Shown one piece after another: positions 26,055 to 35,228 of a DNA stretch of 64,000 bases (its first letter is position 1; each line of letters opens with the position of its first letter). Source of the DNA: Rhizobiales bacterium TNE-4 (GTDB lineage Bacteria > Pseudomonadota > Alphaproteobacteria > Rhizobiales > Beijerinckiaceae); contig JAHRCV010000001.1 of NCBI GenBank assembly GCA_019083985.1, positions 1,550,001-1,614,000 of the forward strand, written 5' to 3'. The notes beneath the pieces were generated by a model, which was not told where the DNA came from, searched no databases, and was given only the letters and a program-made list of their open reading frames with translations. The position numbers were made by a program, and so were the translations under genes.

Positions 26055-27043
26055 CGGATGATTTCGTTCGGATTGATAAGGTTACACGCCGCTTCACACA
26101 GCCCACACCATGGACCGAGCATGTGATGGCCCGGTTCGGGGTGGAGCCGCCAGCCCGCACCGTCCATGCCGTGACCAATGTCAGCCTTGGTATCAAACGC
26201 GGTGAAGCTTTAGGTCTTGTCGGCGAAAGCGGATGCGGAAAATCCACGCTCGGCCGCATTCTCTGTGGCATCATCCCACCCACCGAAGGCCATGTCAGCA
26301 TTGGTGGTGAAGCCGTCACGCAAGGCGCAAAAAAAGCCACACGCCGTGTGCAAATGGTCTTTCAAAATCCATTTGCATCCCTCAATCCGCGCATGCCGAT
26401 CGGTGCCGCAATCGGTGAAGGTCCCCTCGCCCATGGTCTCGTTAGCCGCGCTGAACTCGCGCCTTACATACGCTCATGGCTTGAGCGCGTCGGCCTCCCC
26501 GCGGATGTAGCCGAACGCTATCCGCATCAATTCTCAGGTGGGCAAAGGCAACGCGTTGCGATTGCCCGCGCGCTGGCCATGCAACCCGATGTGCTTGTGT
26601 GTGACGAACCGGTCGCCTCACTCGATGTGTCGATCCAAGCGCAGATCCTCAATCTGTTTCTGACGTTGCGCGAGGAGTTGGATCTCACCTTGCTCTTCAT
26701 CAGTCATGATCTCGGCGTTGTCCGTCACATTTGTGACCGTGTGGCCGTGATGTATCTCGGCCGCATTGTTGAAGAGGCCGAGACGGCGTCGCTTTACGAT
26801 AGTCCTGCCCATCCCTATACGCGTGCGCTGCTCGATAGCATTCCGCGGCTCGAAGCCGATGGCAGTGAAGCGCAATTCAAAGCAATTGCTGGAGAATTGC
26901 CGAGCCCGCTGCGCCCGCCGCCCGGTTGTGCCTTTCATGAACGCTGCCCATTGGCCTTTGATCTCTGCCACTCAGAGGTGCCGCTCCTGAAAACAATCGA
27001 TCGCTCCGATCAGCATCGTGCCGCATGCCACGCGCTCCGTTGA
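26051..27043 (+). CDS. ABC transporter ATP-binding protein, DppF/OppF type
   Basis: 330 residues. Walker A GESGCGKST, signature FSGGQRQR, Walker B VLVCDEPVASLD, H-loop FISHDLGV, and the C-terminal GCAFHERC cysteine segment. DppF-type subunits characteristically have GESGCGKST and the RRVQMVFQNPFASLNPR Q-loop seen here. Completes the first permease/ATPase set. Confidence 0.93.
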   Translation: MTDDFVRIDKVTRRFTQPTPWTEHVMARFGVEPPARTVHAVTNVSLGIKRGEALGLVGESGCGKSTLGRILCGIIPPTEGHVSIGGEAVTQGAKKATRRVQMVFQNPFASLNPRMPIGAAIGEGPLAHGLVSRAELAPYIRSWLERVGLPADVAERYPHQFSGGQRQRVAIARALAMQPDVLVCDEPVASLDVSIQAQILNLFLTLREELDLTLLFISHDLGVVRHICDRVAVMYLGRIVEEAETASLYDSPAHPYTRALLDSIPRLEADGSEAQFKAIAGELPSPLRPPPGCAFHERCPLAFDLCHSEVPLLKTIDRSDQHRAACHALR

Positions 27044-27059
27044 AACATGGGGTAGCATC

Positions 27060-27140
27060 ATGGCCGCAGTGAAACTCGAAAACATCGTTCTGACAGGCCA
27101 AATGATTCCGTTGACCGGATCCCTGCTTGCCTCACGCTGA
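27060..27140 (+). other. Very short ORF or gene remnant
   Basis: A 26-codon frame (MAAVKLENIVLTGQMIPLTG then six more residues) starts 16 bases after the DppF-type stop with GGGG about 7 bases before the ATG, and ends 13 bases before the deacetylase start. It could be a genuine small peptide, a translational coupler or the remaining start of a lost gene. No family recognised. Confidence 0.25.
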
Positions 27141-27153
27141 AAGGAGCTCCACC

Positions 27154-28050
27154 ATGACCATGCCGAACGATATGCAGCCCTGGCAATGGCCCGAGGAGCA
27201 TTGGCGCAAACTTGTCAATCAGGTCCGGGCAGGCCGGAGCTACAAACCCAAGCGTTGGAAAGATGGTGCGCGCTGCGCTGTCGCCCTCTCTTTCGATTCC
27301 GATCACGAAACGAATGAATTGCGTGATGGTGGAAAATCGATCGGCCGGATGAGTTGGGGCCAATATGGAGCGCGCGTCGGCGTCCCACGCATTGCGGCTT
27401 TACTGCGCAAATATGATGTGAAGGCCACTTTTTATGTTCCGGCCGTTGCCGCCTTACTGCATCCCGATGAGCAGCGTGGGCTAGTGGCAGAAGGCCACGA
27501 AATCGGCATTCACGGCTGGATCCATGAGCTTAACTCCGTTCTGCCTTATGACAATGAACGCGATCTCATGATGCGTTCGGCCGATACGCTTGAAAAAATC
27601 ACCGGTAAGCGCGCGGTTGGGTTGCGCACACCGTCTTGGGATTTCAGCCCCGGCACACTCGCCATCGAAAAAGAATTGGGCCTCCTCTACGATTCATCGC
27701 TAATGGCAGATGAAGATTGCTACGAGCTCCTTTTGCATGGTGAGCCGACCGGGATTGTTGAATTACCTGTCGAATGGATCCGTGACGATGCGGTCTATTT
27801 CATCATGCACCGCTTCCAATCGCTTAGGCCTTATACGCCGCCGTCGGATGTGTTCGATATCTTCCGTCGTGAATTTGAGGCAGCCTATGAGGCCGGTGGC
27901 ATCTTCCAACTAACGATGCATCCGCATATCATCACCCACCGCTCGCGCATCTGGATCGTCGAGGAATTGATCCGGCTTGCGAAGAGCAAGGGGGATTGCT
28001 GGTTTGCGACACATGAAGATGTCGTGCGTTGGGCGAAAGAGAACGGTTAA
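27154..28050 (+). CDS. Polysaccharide deacetylase-family hydrolase (PuuE/cyclic imidase-like)
   Basis: 298 residues; ATG at 27154 has AAGGAG 8 bases upstream. The NodB-fold metal site is seen as Asp48 and Asp50 in SFDSDHE, with His120 and His124 in HGWIHE. The long N terminus, the LRTPSWDFSPGT segment and the C-terminal MHPHIITHRSR stretch followed by the tail WFATHEDVVRWA resemble PuuE allantoinase, PgdA of Helicobacter and cyclic imide hydrolases rather than chitin deacetylases. Next to creatininase-type and amidase-type genes, hydrolysis of a cyclic imide or amide is a reasonable inference. Confidence 0.82.
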   Translation: MTMPNDMQPWQWPEEHWRKLVNQVRAGRSYKPKRWKDGARCAVALSFDSDHETNELRDGGKSIGRMSWGQYGARVGVPRIAALLRKYDVKATFYVPAVAALLHPDEQRGLVAEGHEIGIHGWIHELNSVLPYDNERDLMMRSADTLEKITGKRAVGLRTPSWDFSPGTLAIEKELGLLYDSSLMADEDCYELLLHGEPTGIVELPVEWIRDDAVYFIMHRFQSLRPYTPPSDVFDIFRREFEAAYEAGGIFQLTMHPHIITHRSRIWIVEELIRLAKSKGDCWFATHEDVVRWAKENG

Positions 28051-28061
28051 GGGAGTGTAGG

Positions 28062-30386
28062 ATGACAGCCACTGAGGTCTTTGAGGTCAAGGGCCTCAGT
28101 GCCGAAGCCGAGATCATCGTTGATGCTTGGGGCATTCCGCATTTGCGCGCAGCCAATCTCGACGATCTGTTCTTCACGCAAGGCTTCAATGCGGCACGCG
28201 ATCGGCTTTGGCAAATTGATCTTTGGCGCAAGCGCGGTCTCGGTCTCCTCGCCGCCGATTTCGGTCCTGGCTATCTTGCCCAGGATTTCGCGTCCCGCCT
28301 CTTTCTCTATCGCGGCGATATGCAGGCCGAATGGAATGCCTACACGCCTGACGCCGAAGCGATCTGCACGGCTTTTACACGTGGGATCAACGCTTATATC
28401 GCGCTGACAAAGCAAGATCCTGCTCTCCTCCCTCCCGAATTTGGACTGATGAACACAAAGCCTGCCGAATGGCAGGCGGACGATGTCGTGCGTGTTCGGA
28501 GCCACAGCCTCACCCGCAACGCGCTGTCCGAAATCTTGCGAGCGCGCATTCTGGCGCGCACCGATCTCGACACGGATCTTCTCCGCAAAATGCTCGAGCC
28601 CGCCATTGTCCCTCAAGCGGCCGGTGGCATTGATCTCGCAACCATTCCGCTCGATATCGTCACCCTGTTCAAATTAGGAACGGCCAGCGTCACTTTTACG
28701 AAGGAACGTCTCGCCTGTCCGCTTGAGCAAGCATGGACATGGACCAAGGTGAATGATCTCGGCGACGTGCTGCAGGATCTCGCCGCGACTGGCTCCAATA
28801 ATTGGGTCATAGGCCCTGAGAAATCGGCATCAGGTCGGCCGATCATGGCAAACGATCCGCACCGCGCCCATAGCTTGCCCTCGCTACGCTACATCGTGCA
28901 TTTGACCGCTCCAGGCCTCGATGTGATCGGCGCCGGCGAACCGATTTTGCCCGGCGTGCATATTGGCCATAATGGCCATTCCGCCTTTGGCCTGACGATC
29001 TTCTATTCCGATCAGGAAGACGTCTATGTCTATGAGACAGACCCATCGCATCCTACGCGCTATCGCTGGAAAGAGGGTTGGGCTGACATGCAGATCGTTG
29101 ACGAACGCTTTGCTGTGCGCGGCGCACCGGATCAGATCCTCCCGCAGCGTTTCACGAAACATGGCCCGGTCTTGTTCGAAGATAAAAGTAATCATCGTGC
29201 CTATGCCGTGCGCTCCGTCTGGTTTGAGCCCGGCTCGTCTGCTTATTTCAAATCCATCGCCTCGATGCGCACCAAGACACTCGCCGATTATCGCGAGGCG
29301 ATGCGTGGATGGGGCGTGCCGTCTGTCAACCATGTCTATGCCGACGTGACGGGCACATTCGCATGGGTGCCGTCTGGTTGGACGCCGATCCGCGTTGGAT
29401 GGGATGGGCTGCTGCCCGTGCCGGGCGACGGCCGGTTCGAATGGCAGGGCTTTCTTGACCATGAGGAATTGCCCCGCGTGGTGTCAGCGGACAAAGGATT
29501 TTTCGCCACCGCAAACGAGATGAATCTGCCCGACAATTTCCCCCATCCCGTCGGGTATGAATGGATCGACCGCGCCCGCACCGACCGCATTCACGATCGG
29601 TTGCACGCGCTCGACAAAGTGTCGATTGCCGATTCCTGTGCCTTGCAAACCGACCCTGTTTCGCACCCTGCCCGCCGCCTCGCTGCACTTGCCGTGGCGA
29701 ATAGCGATGAGCCCGTGGTGCAGACCTTGTTCACCGGTTGGAATGGCTCGCTCGACGCGCAAAGCGCGGCTGGCGCTTTATGCGAGATTTGGTGGACGAA
29801 ATATCTGAAGCCGAAATTGCTCGCCCAGCTCGTACCCGATGCCGATGTGCGCGCGTTGATCTTGCCGGGCGATATCGAATCCTTCCTGCGCGCGCTTGAA
29901 CAACCCGATGCTCGCTTTGGCACGGAAGCCGAACGGGCCCGCAACGCACTCCTGCGCGAAACCCTCAAGGACGCTTTGGCGGATTGCCGCCAAAGGCTCG
30001 GAGACGATCCCGCTTTGTGGCAATGGGGCCGGGTTCATCACGCCTTTTTCGACCACCCGCTTGCATCCGTCACACCGGTTGCAAAGGCATGGAACATTGG
30101 TCCGTTCTCCCATGGTGGCAGTGCGACGAGCCCGATGCATACGGGCTATCGCCCATCCGATTTCCGCACCATGCATGGCGCATCCGTGCGCATCGTTGTG
30201 GACGTGGGCGATTGGGATCAAAGCCGCTGTATCAATGCGCCGGGGCAATCAGGCGATCCGCGCTCGCCGCATTATCGCGATCTCGCGCCGCTCTGGGCCG
30301 ATGGTCATTACGTGCCATTGCTCTACACGCGCGCGGCTGTCGATGCGGCCGCCGAAACGATCATCACATTGAAGCCTGCGCGCTGA
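28062..30386 (+). CDS. Penicillin acylase family protein (Ntn amidohydrolase)
   Basis: 774 residues. The family's processing site is GSNNW, with nucleophile Ser245 after Gly244, giving an alpha part of about 244 residues and a beta part of about 530. YETDPSHPTRY and the C-terminal RIVVDVGDWDQS stretch also fit. These enzymes hydrolyse N-acyl amides such as penicillin G, cephalosporins or acyl-homoserine lactones. No signal peptide is visible at the start (28062, with GGGAG upstream), whereas most relatives are exported, so this one may act in the cytoplasm on imported compounds. Starts 11 bases after the deacetylase. Confidence 0.9.
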   Translation: MTATEVFEVKGLSAEAEIIVDAWGIPHLRAANLDDLFFTQGFNAARDRLWQIDLWRKRGLGLLAADFGPGYLAQDFASRLFLYRGDMQAEWNAYTPDAEAICTAFTRGINAYIALTKQDPALLPPEFGLMNTKPAEWQADDVVRVRSHSLTRNALSEILRARILARTDLDTDLLRKMLEPAIVPQAAGGIDLATIPLDIVTLFKLGTASVTFTKERLACPLEQAWTWTKVNDLGDVLQDLAATGSNNWVIGPEKSASGRPIMANDPHRAHSLPSLRYIVHLTAPGLDVIGAGEPILPGVHIGHNGHSAFGLTIFYSDQEDVYVYETDPSHPTRYRWKEGWADMQIVDERFAVRGAPDQILPQRFTKHGPVLFEDKSNHRAYAVRSVWFEPGSSAYFKSIASMRTKTLADYREAMRGWGVPSVNHVYADVTGTFAWVPSGWTPIRVGWDGLLPVPGDGRFEWQGFLDHEELPRVVSADKGFFATANEMNLPDNFPHPVGYEWIDRARTDRIHDRLHALDKVSIADSCALQTDPVSHPARRLAALAVANSDEPVVQTLFTGWNGSLDAQSAAGALCEIWWTKYLKPKLLAQLVPDADVRALILPGDIESFLRALEQPDARFGTEAERARNALLRETLKDALADCRQRLGDDPALWQWGRVHHAFFDHPLASVTPVAKAWNIGPFSHGGSATSPMHTGYRPSDFRTMHGASVRIVVDVGDWDQSRCINAPGQSGDPRSPHYRDLAPLWADGHYVPLLYTRAAVDAAAETIITLKPAR

Positions 30387-30399
30387 GCCCGTTTCGGGA

Positions 30400-31590
30400 T
30401 CAGCCGGTGCGCGCAATCGCGACAAGCTTGCCAACGAAGGCACAGGCAGCGGCGAGTTCCGACACGGCCAGATATTCATTAGGCTTGTGTGCCTGTTCGA
30501 TATCGCCCGGGCCGATGATGACGGACGGAATGCCGCCGCGCACCATGAAGAGCCCAGCCTCAGTGCCATAGGCGACCTTGCTATGGCCGTTCTTGCCTGC
30601 AAGCTTTTTGGCGAGCGTCACCGCTTCATGATCGGGTACGATATCAAGCCCGGGAAATTCGGACAGGTCTTCAAACACGATATCCGCTTCGGGTGCCACA
30701 GCGCGCATCGCCGGTAGCAAAGTCTCGCGTGCATAGGTTTCGATCCGGCTGACCAACGCATCGACATCGTCGGCGCCAACGACCCGGATCTCATAGATGA
30801 ATTCGGCATGATCGGAGACGATGTTGAGCGCCGTGCCGCCCTTGATCGCCCCGACATGGGCTGTCGAATGGGCAACATCGAACATGGAATCGCGCGGACC
30901 TTTCGCCGCCAATTCGTCGGCAAGATCGGCAATCTTAGCGACGATCCGCGATGCGGCATGCACAGCATTGACACCCTTTGGCGCCAGTGAGGAATGGCAG
31001 GCCCGCCCTGTCACCACGACGCGCTGGCTGCGCTTGCCCTTGTGCCCGACCACCACATTCATCGATGTCGGCTCGCCGACGAAACAGGCGATCGGCTTCG
31101 CATCGCGGGCCGCGAGTTCGGCGATCATCGTCCGCACGCCAATGCAGCCGACCTCCTCGTCATAGGAAAAGGCAAGATGGATAGGCCGGGCGAGCGGAAC
31201 CGCGACCATGGCCGGGACCTGCGCAAGGCAGGCGGCCAGAAACCCCTTCATGTCACAGCTGCCGCGCCCATAAAGCCGCCCGTCCCGCTCCGTCAGCGTG
31301 AACGGGTCAGAGTGCCAATCCTGCCCGTCGACAGGCACCACATCCGTATGCCCGGACAGGACATAGCCCGGAGCCGCGGCAGGACCGATGGTGGCCAAGA
31401 GGTTCGCCTTCTGCCCGGTCTCGTCATAGATCCGCTGGGAGGACACCCCAAACCGACCAAGATAGGCCTCAACCCATTCAACCAAAGCGAGGTTTGAGTT
31501 CCTGCTTGTCGTATCGAACCCCACCAGAGCGGCGAGGATGGCTTTGGCATCGGCCAGAACGGCCTCTGGCGGCATCAATATAGTGGACAT
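30400..31590 (-). CDS. ArgE-type acetylornithine deacetylase (M20 family)
   Basis: 396 residues. Metallopeptidase M20 motifs: SGHTDVVP (His and Asp), GRGSCDMKG (bridging Asp), DEEVGCIG (catalytic Glu then metal Glu) and the C-terminal His in EQAHKPNEY. The length and the DVVPVDGQDWHSDPF stretch match ArgE, which removes the acetyl group from N-acetylornithine; in this catabolic setting it may deacylate another N-acyl amino acid. Divergent from the solute-binding gene at 31691, convergent with the penicillin acylase gene. Confidence 0.87.
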   Translation of the reverse strand: MSTILMPPEAVLADAKAILAALVGFDTTSRNSNLALVEWVEAYLGRFGVSSQRIYDETGQKANLLATIGPAAAPGYVLSGHTDVVPVDGQDWHSDPFTLTERDGRLYGRGSCDMKGFLAACLAQVPAMVAVPLARPIHLAFSYDEEVGCIGVRTMIAELAARDAKPIACFVGEPTSMNVVVGHKGKRSQRVVVTGRACHSSLAPKGVNAVHAASRIVAKIADLADELAAKGPRDSMFDVAHSTAHVGAIKGGTALNIVSDHAEFIYEIRVVGADDVDALVSRIETYARETLLPAMRAVAPEADIVFEDLSEFPGLDIVPDHEAVTLAKKLAGKNGHSKVAYGTEAGLFMVRGGIPSVIIGPGDIEQAHKPNEYLAVSELAAACAFVGKLVAIARTG

Positions 31591-31614
31591 GGAATTCCTG
31601 AAGGTCAGTTGGCA

Positions 31615-31642
31615 TTGCCTCCCGGGGAGGCGGGCCTATGCT
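31615..31642 (+). promoter_or_regulatory. Putative promoter with palindromic spacer, solute-binding gene
   Basis: TTGCCT (31615-31620) and TATGCT (31637-31642) with 16 bases between them resemble -35 and -10 elements. The spacer holds a perfect palindrome GCCTCCC-G-GGGAGGC (31617-31631). A second dyad GTCCG-n4-CGGAC (31659-31672) lies in the presumed leader. A repressor bound between the boxes would block transcription; inference only. Confidence 0.45.
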
Positions 31643-31690
31643 AAGGACCTATAAACACGTCCGCAAACGGACACGGGAGAGGACTTCACC

Positions 31691-33298
31691 ATGTTCAAAC
31701 GCTCCGCTCTGGCCGCTGCCCTTCTGGCCGGCACAATGGGTGTTGCCACCGCGCAAGATCTCAAGGTCGGCGTCGCCTCGGAAGCGACATCGGTCGATCC
31801 GCATTTCCACAATGTCGGGCAGAACAATGCGCTGCGTCGCCACATCTTTGAATCGCTCGTATCGGCCGACGAAAATCAGAAGCCGCAGCCGGGCCTCGCC
31901 GCGTCCTGGCGCAATGTCGATGACACGACATGGGAATTCAAACTCCGCCCGGGCGTGAAATTCTCCAATGGCAAGGATTTCACCGTCCGTGACGTGATCT
32001 ATTCCGTCTGCCGCATTCCGCTGGTCGAGAATTCACCATCGAACTTCACCATCGCCACCAAGGGCATTGAAGACATTCAGACGCCCGATCCGCAGACCCT
32101 GATCATCAAGACCAAGGGGCCCTACCCGCTGCTGCCCATCGAATTCTCGGTCTTCGGCATCATCTCGGCCGACGCGTTTGGCGCCGGTCCCGATTTGAAA
32201 TTCGGCAAGAGTGGCTGCACCGGGGTTGGCACGCCGCCAAAATCAGCGGATTTCAACGACCCGGCAAAAGCGATCGGCACCGGCCCTTACAAGCTAAAGG
32301 AATATACGCGCGGCACGCAGCTGGTGCTGGAGCGCAACGATAATTATTGGGGCAATAAGCCAGCGTGGAAGACGGTCACTTTCCGGCCGATCACCTCGCC
32401 CGGCCCGCGCGTCGCCGCTCTTCTGGCTGGTGATGTCGACATGATCGAAAATCCGCCGATCCAGGATTTCGACCAGATCAAAAAGGGTGGCTTCAACGTC
32501 GTCCAAGGCCTGTCGAACCGCATCATCTACATCCATCTTGACCAGTTCAAAGGCGCGGATTGGAAGACGCCGGGCGTGAAGGGCACCGACAAGAACCCCT
32601 TCCTCGACAAGCGCGTGCGTGAAGCCATGTCGAAGGCGATCAACCGTGACGCCATCGTCGAGCGCATCATGGGTGGTGTCGCCGTCCCCGCAGGCGAATT
32701 GTTGCCCGTTCCGCTCTTCGGCACCTCGCCCGACCGCAAGCCGGATCGCTATGATCCCGAAGCAGCGAAGAAGCTCCTCGCTGAAGCGGGTTATCCGAAC
32801 GGCTTCGAACTCGTCCTCGGTTCGCCGAACGACCGTTACATCAACGATGAAAAGGTCGCCCAAGCCGTAGCCCAAATGCTGACCCGTATTGGCATTAAGA
32901 CGACGGTGGATTCGATGACGGCTTCGACCTTCTTCTCCCGCCGCAACAAATATGATTTCTCCGCCTATCTCGCGGGCTGGGGTGCGGATACGGGCGAAAT
33001 GTCGAACTCGCTTGCCGCTCTCGTCACGACGCAAAATTATGCGCCGGGCTTCGGCAACACCAATCGCGGCCGCTACTCGAACGCAAAAGTGGACGAATTG
33101 ACGGCGAAGGCGCTTGGCACCATCGACGACAAGGCCCGCGAAAAGCTGCTGCAAGAGGCCTCGAAGGAAGCGATGCAGGATTACGGCATCATCCCGCTGC
33201 ATTTCGAAGTCACGCCGTGGGCGTTCAAGAAAACGCTGACCTACAAGCCGCGTGTGGACCAATACACGCTGGCCTTCGAAGTCCAGCCCGCCAAGTAA
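31691..33298 (+). CDS. ABC transporter solute-binding protein, family 5
   Basis: 535 residues. Signal peptide with cleavage after VATA, then SVDPHFHNVGQNNALR, FKLRPGVKFSNGKDFTVRDV and GTGPYKLKEY, all family marks. Supplies substrate to the permease set immediately downstream, from which it is separated by a terminator-like hairpin. Its sequence is clearly distinct from the proteins at 20.3 and 42.1 kb, so the three probably bind different ligands. Confidence 0.92.
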   Translation: MFKRSALAAALLAGTMGVATAQDLKVGVASEATSVDPHFHNVGQNNALRRHIFESLVSADENQKPQPGLAASWRNVDDTTWEFKLRPGVKFSNGKDFTVRDVIYSVCRIPLVENSPSNFTIATKGIEDIQTPDPQTLIIKTKGPYPLLPIEFSVFGIISADAFGAGPDLKFGKSGCTGVGTPPKSADFNDPAKAIGTGPYKLKEYTRGTQLVLERNDNYWGNKPAWKTVTFRPITSPGPRVAALLAGDVDMIENPPIQDFDQIKKGGFNVVQGLSNRIIYIHLDQFKGADWKTPGVKGTDKNPFLDKRVREAMSKAINRDAIVERIMGGVAVPAGELLPVPLFGTSPDRKPDRYDPEAAKKLLAEAGYPNGFELVLGSPNDRYINDEKVAQAVAQMLTRIGIKTTVDSMTASTFFSRRNKYDFSAYLAGWGADTGEMSNSLAALVTTQNYAPGFGNTNRGRYSNAKVDELTAKALGTIDDKAREKLLQEASKEAMQDYGIIPLHFEVTPWAFKKTLTYKPRVDQYTLAFEVQPAK

Positions 33299-33307
33299 CG
33301 TGATCGC

Positions 33308-33339
33308 GCGGCGTCTCTGATGAGGCGCCGCGCCTTTTA
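33308..33339 (+). terminator. Attenuating hairpin between binding protein and permease genes
   Basis: GCGGCGTCTC (33308-33317) pairs with GAGGCGCCGC (33322-33331), one G-T pair, 4-base loop, followed by CCTTTTAT. It starts 10 bases after the stop. Partial termination would make more binding protein than membrane subunits. Confidence 0.8.
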
Positions 33340-33351
33340 TTGAAAATCATC

Positions 33352-34329
33352 ATGCTCGCCTATCTCATCCGGCGTGTCGGACAGGCGCTTCTCGTCATCG
33401 CAGCGATGGCGACGATCGTGTTCCTGTCGATTTATGCCGTTGGCAATCCGGTCGACATTCTCGCCAACCCCAACGCCGACGCGAAGGAGATGGCAGAGAT
33501 TTCGGCACGCCTCGGCCTCGACAAGCCGCTCTGGGAGCAATTCGGCCTGTTCGTGTGGAACGCGCTGCATGGCGATCTTGGCCGCTCTTTCGTATTCAAC
33601 GAACCCGCCTTGAAACTGATTATCCAGCGCATGCCAGCCACGCTGGAACTCGCCTTCGTCGCACTGATCATGTCGATCGTCATCGGCATTCCTCTCGGCG
33701 TGTGGGCAGGCCTCAAGCCTGATGCATGGTCGAGCCGCACGATCATGTCAGGATCGATCCTTGGTTTCTCGCTGCCCAATTTCTGGATCGGCCTGATGCT
33801 GATCCTGCTCTTTGCCGTGCAATTGAAATGGCTGCCCTCCGGCGGGCGTGGCCCGACAACAAATCTTTTCGGCATCCCGGTCTCTTTCCTGTCGTGGGAA
33901 GGCTTGCGGTATCTGCTGCTGCCCGCCTTCACGCTGGCGCTCTACAAGGCCGCACTTGTCATTCGCTTGTCGCGCTCCGGCACGCGTGAAGCGGTGCTGC
34001 AGGATTATGTTCGCTTTGCCCGTGCCAAGGGCCTGTCACCGACCCGCATCGTGCTTGTGCACGTGCTCAAGAACATCATGATCCCAGTTGTCACCATTCT
34101 CGGCCTCGAACTCGGCTCGATGATCGCTTTTGCCGTGGTGACGGAAACAGTGTTCGCCTATCCCGGCATGGGCAAGCTTCTGATCGATTCCATCGGCCGC
34201 CTCGACCGGCCAGTGATCGTGGCTTATCTGATGATGGTGGTCGTGATTTTCGTGGTCATCAACCTGATCGTCGATCTCCTTTATGCCGCGCTTGATCCGC
34301 GCGTACGCTTGCAGGAGTCCGAAGGATGA
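33352..34329 (+). CDS. ABC transporter permease, DppB/OppB type
   Basis: 325 residues from the ATG at 33352 (a TTG at 33340 is possible; no strong ribosome site for either). Same layout as the DppB-type gene at 23240: first helix, periplasmic loop KEMAEISARLGLDKPLWEQF, and EAA loop REAVLQDYVRFARAKG. The two share long near-identical stretches, which suggests the two transporter sets arose by duplication or from a common donor. Its stop overlaps the next start (ATGA). Confidence 0.92.
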   Translation: MLAYLIRRVGQALLVIAAMATIVFLSIYAVGNPVDILANPNADAKEMAEISARLGLDKPLWEQFGLFVWNALHGDLGRSFVFNEPALKLIIQRMPATLELAFVALIMSIVIGIPLGVWAGLKPDAWSSRTIMSGSILGFSLPNFWIGLMLILLFAVQLKWLPSGGRGPTTNLFGIPVSFLSWEGLRYLLLPAFTLALYKAALVIRLSRSGTREAVLQDYVRFARAKGLSPTRIVLVHVLKNIMIPVVTILGLELGSMIAFAVVTETVFAYPGMGKLLIDSIGRLDRPVIVAYLMMVVVIFVVINLIVDLLYAALDPRVRLQESEG

Positions 34330-35228
34330 CCGACGCCCCCTTCATCCTTGACCGCGGCGAAAGCCTGTGGCGCCAACGCGTCAGCCAATTCTTCGCGAAA
34401 CCTTCCGCCTATATTTCTTTCGGCCTTCTGGTTCTGCTCCTCCTGATAGCGGTCTTCGCGCCATGGATTGCGCCGCAGAACCCCTATGATCTCGCACAGC
34501 TCGACATCATGGATGGCCGTTTGCCACCCGGCTCCAAATCCATGGACGGCAAGACGTTCTGGCTCGGCACCGACGAGCAAGGCCGCGATATGCTCTCAGC
34601 CATCCTCTATGGCCTGCGTATCTCGCTCTTCGTCGGCGTCGTCTCAACTTTCTTTGCCTGCATCATCGGTGCATCGATTGGTGTTTTTGCAGCGTATAAG
34701 GGCGGCAAGGTCGAAAGCTTTGTGATGCGGCTCGTTGATCTGCAATTGTCCTTCCCGGCCATTCTGATCGCGCTGGTGCTACTCGCCGCCTTCGGTCGTG
34801 GCATCGACAAGGTCATCATCGCACTCATCATCGTGCAATGGGCCTATTACGCACGTACCGTACGCGGCAATGCGCTCGTTGAACGCAATCGCGATTATAT
34901 GGAAGCCGCGCGCTCCTTGGCGCTGCCGCGTTCACGCATATTGTTCAGCCATCTTTTGCCGAACTGCCTGCCGCCGCTGATTGTTGTGGCCACCGTGCAG
35001 GTCGCGCACGCGATTGCGCTCGAAGCCACCCTCTCCTTCCTCGGCGTTGGCGTCCCTGTGACTGAGCCCTCACTCGGCATGCTCATCAAGAATGGCTATG
35101 ACTATCTCATGTCCGGCAAGTACTGGATTTCGACATGGCCGGGCTTGGCGCTGGTGCTCGCCATCGTTGTGATCAATCTCGTCGGTGATCGGTTGCGCGA
35201 CGTGCTCAATCCGAGGCTCGCGAAATGA
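34326..35228 (+). CDS. ABC transporter permease, DppC/OppC type
   Basis: 300 residues. IAPQNPYDLAQLDIMD, GTDEQGRDMLSAILYG, EAA loop DYMEAARSLALP and HLLPNCLPPLIV are diagnostic and nearly match the DppC-type protein at 24208. Partner of the preceding permease. ATGA overlaps at both ends show tight coupling. Confidence 0.92.
   Translation: MTDAPFILDRGESLWRQRVSQFFAKPSAYISFGLLVLLLLIAVFAPWIAPQNPYDLAQLDIMDGRLPPGSKSMDGKTFWLGTDEQGRDMLSAILYGLRISLFVGVVSTFFACIIGASIGVFAAYKGGKVESFVMRLVDLQLSFPAILIALVLLAAFGRGIDKVIIALIIVQWAYYARTVRGNALVERNRDYMEAARSLALPRSRILFSHLLPNCLPPLIVVATVQVAHAIALEATLSFLGVGVPVTEPSLGMLIKNGYDYLMSGKYWISTWPGLALVLAIVVINLVGDRLRDVLNPRLAK

Noticed and set aside
32294-33262. 322-codon frame on the minus strand
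   Set aside because: Antisense to the solute-binding protein gene at 31691; no domain and no ribosome site.
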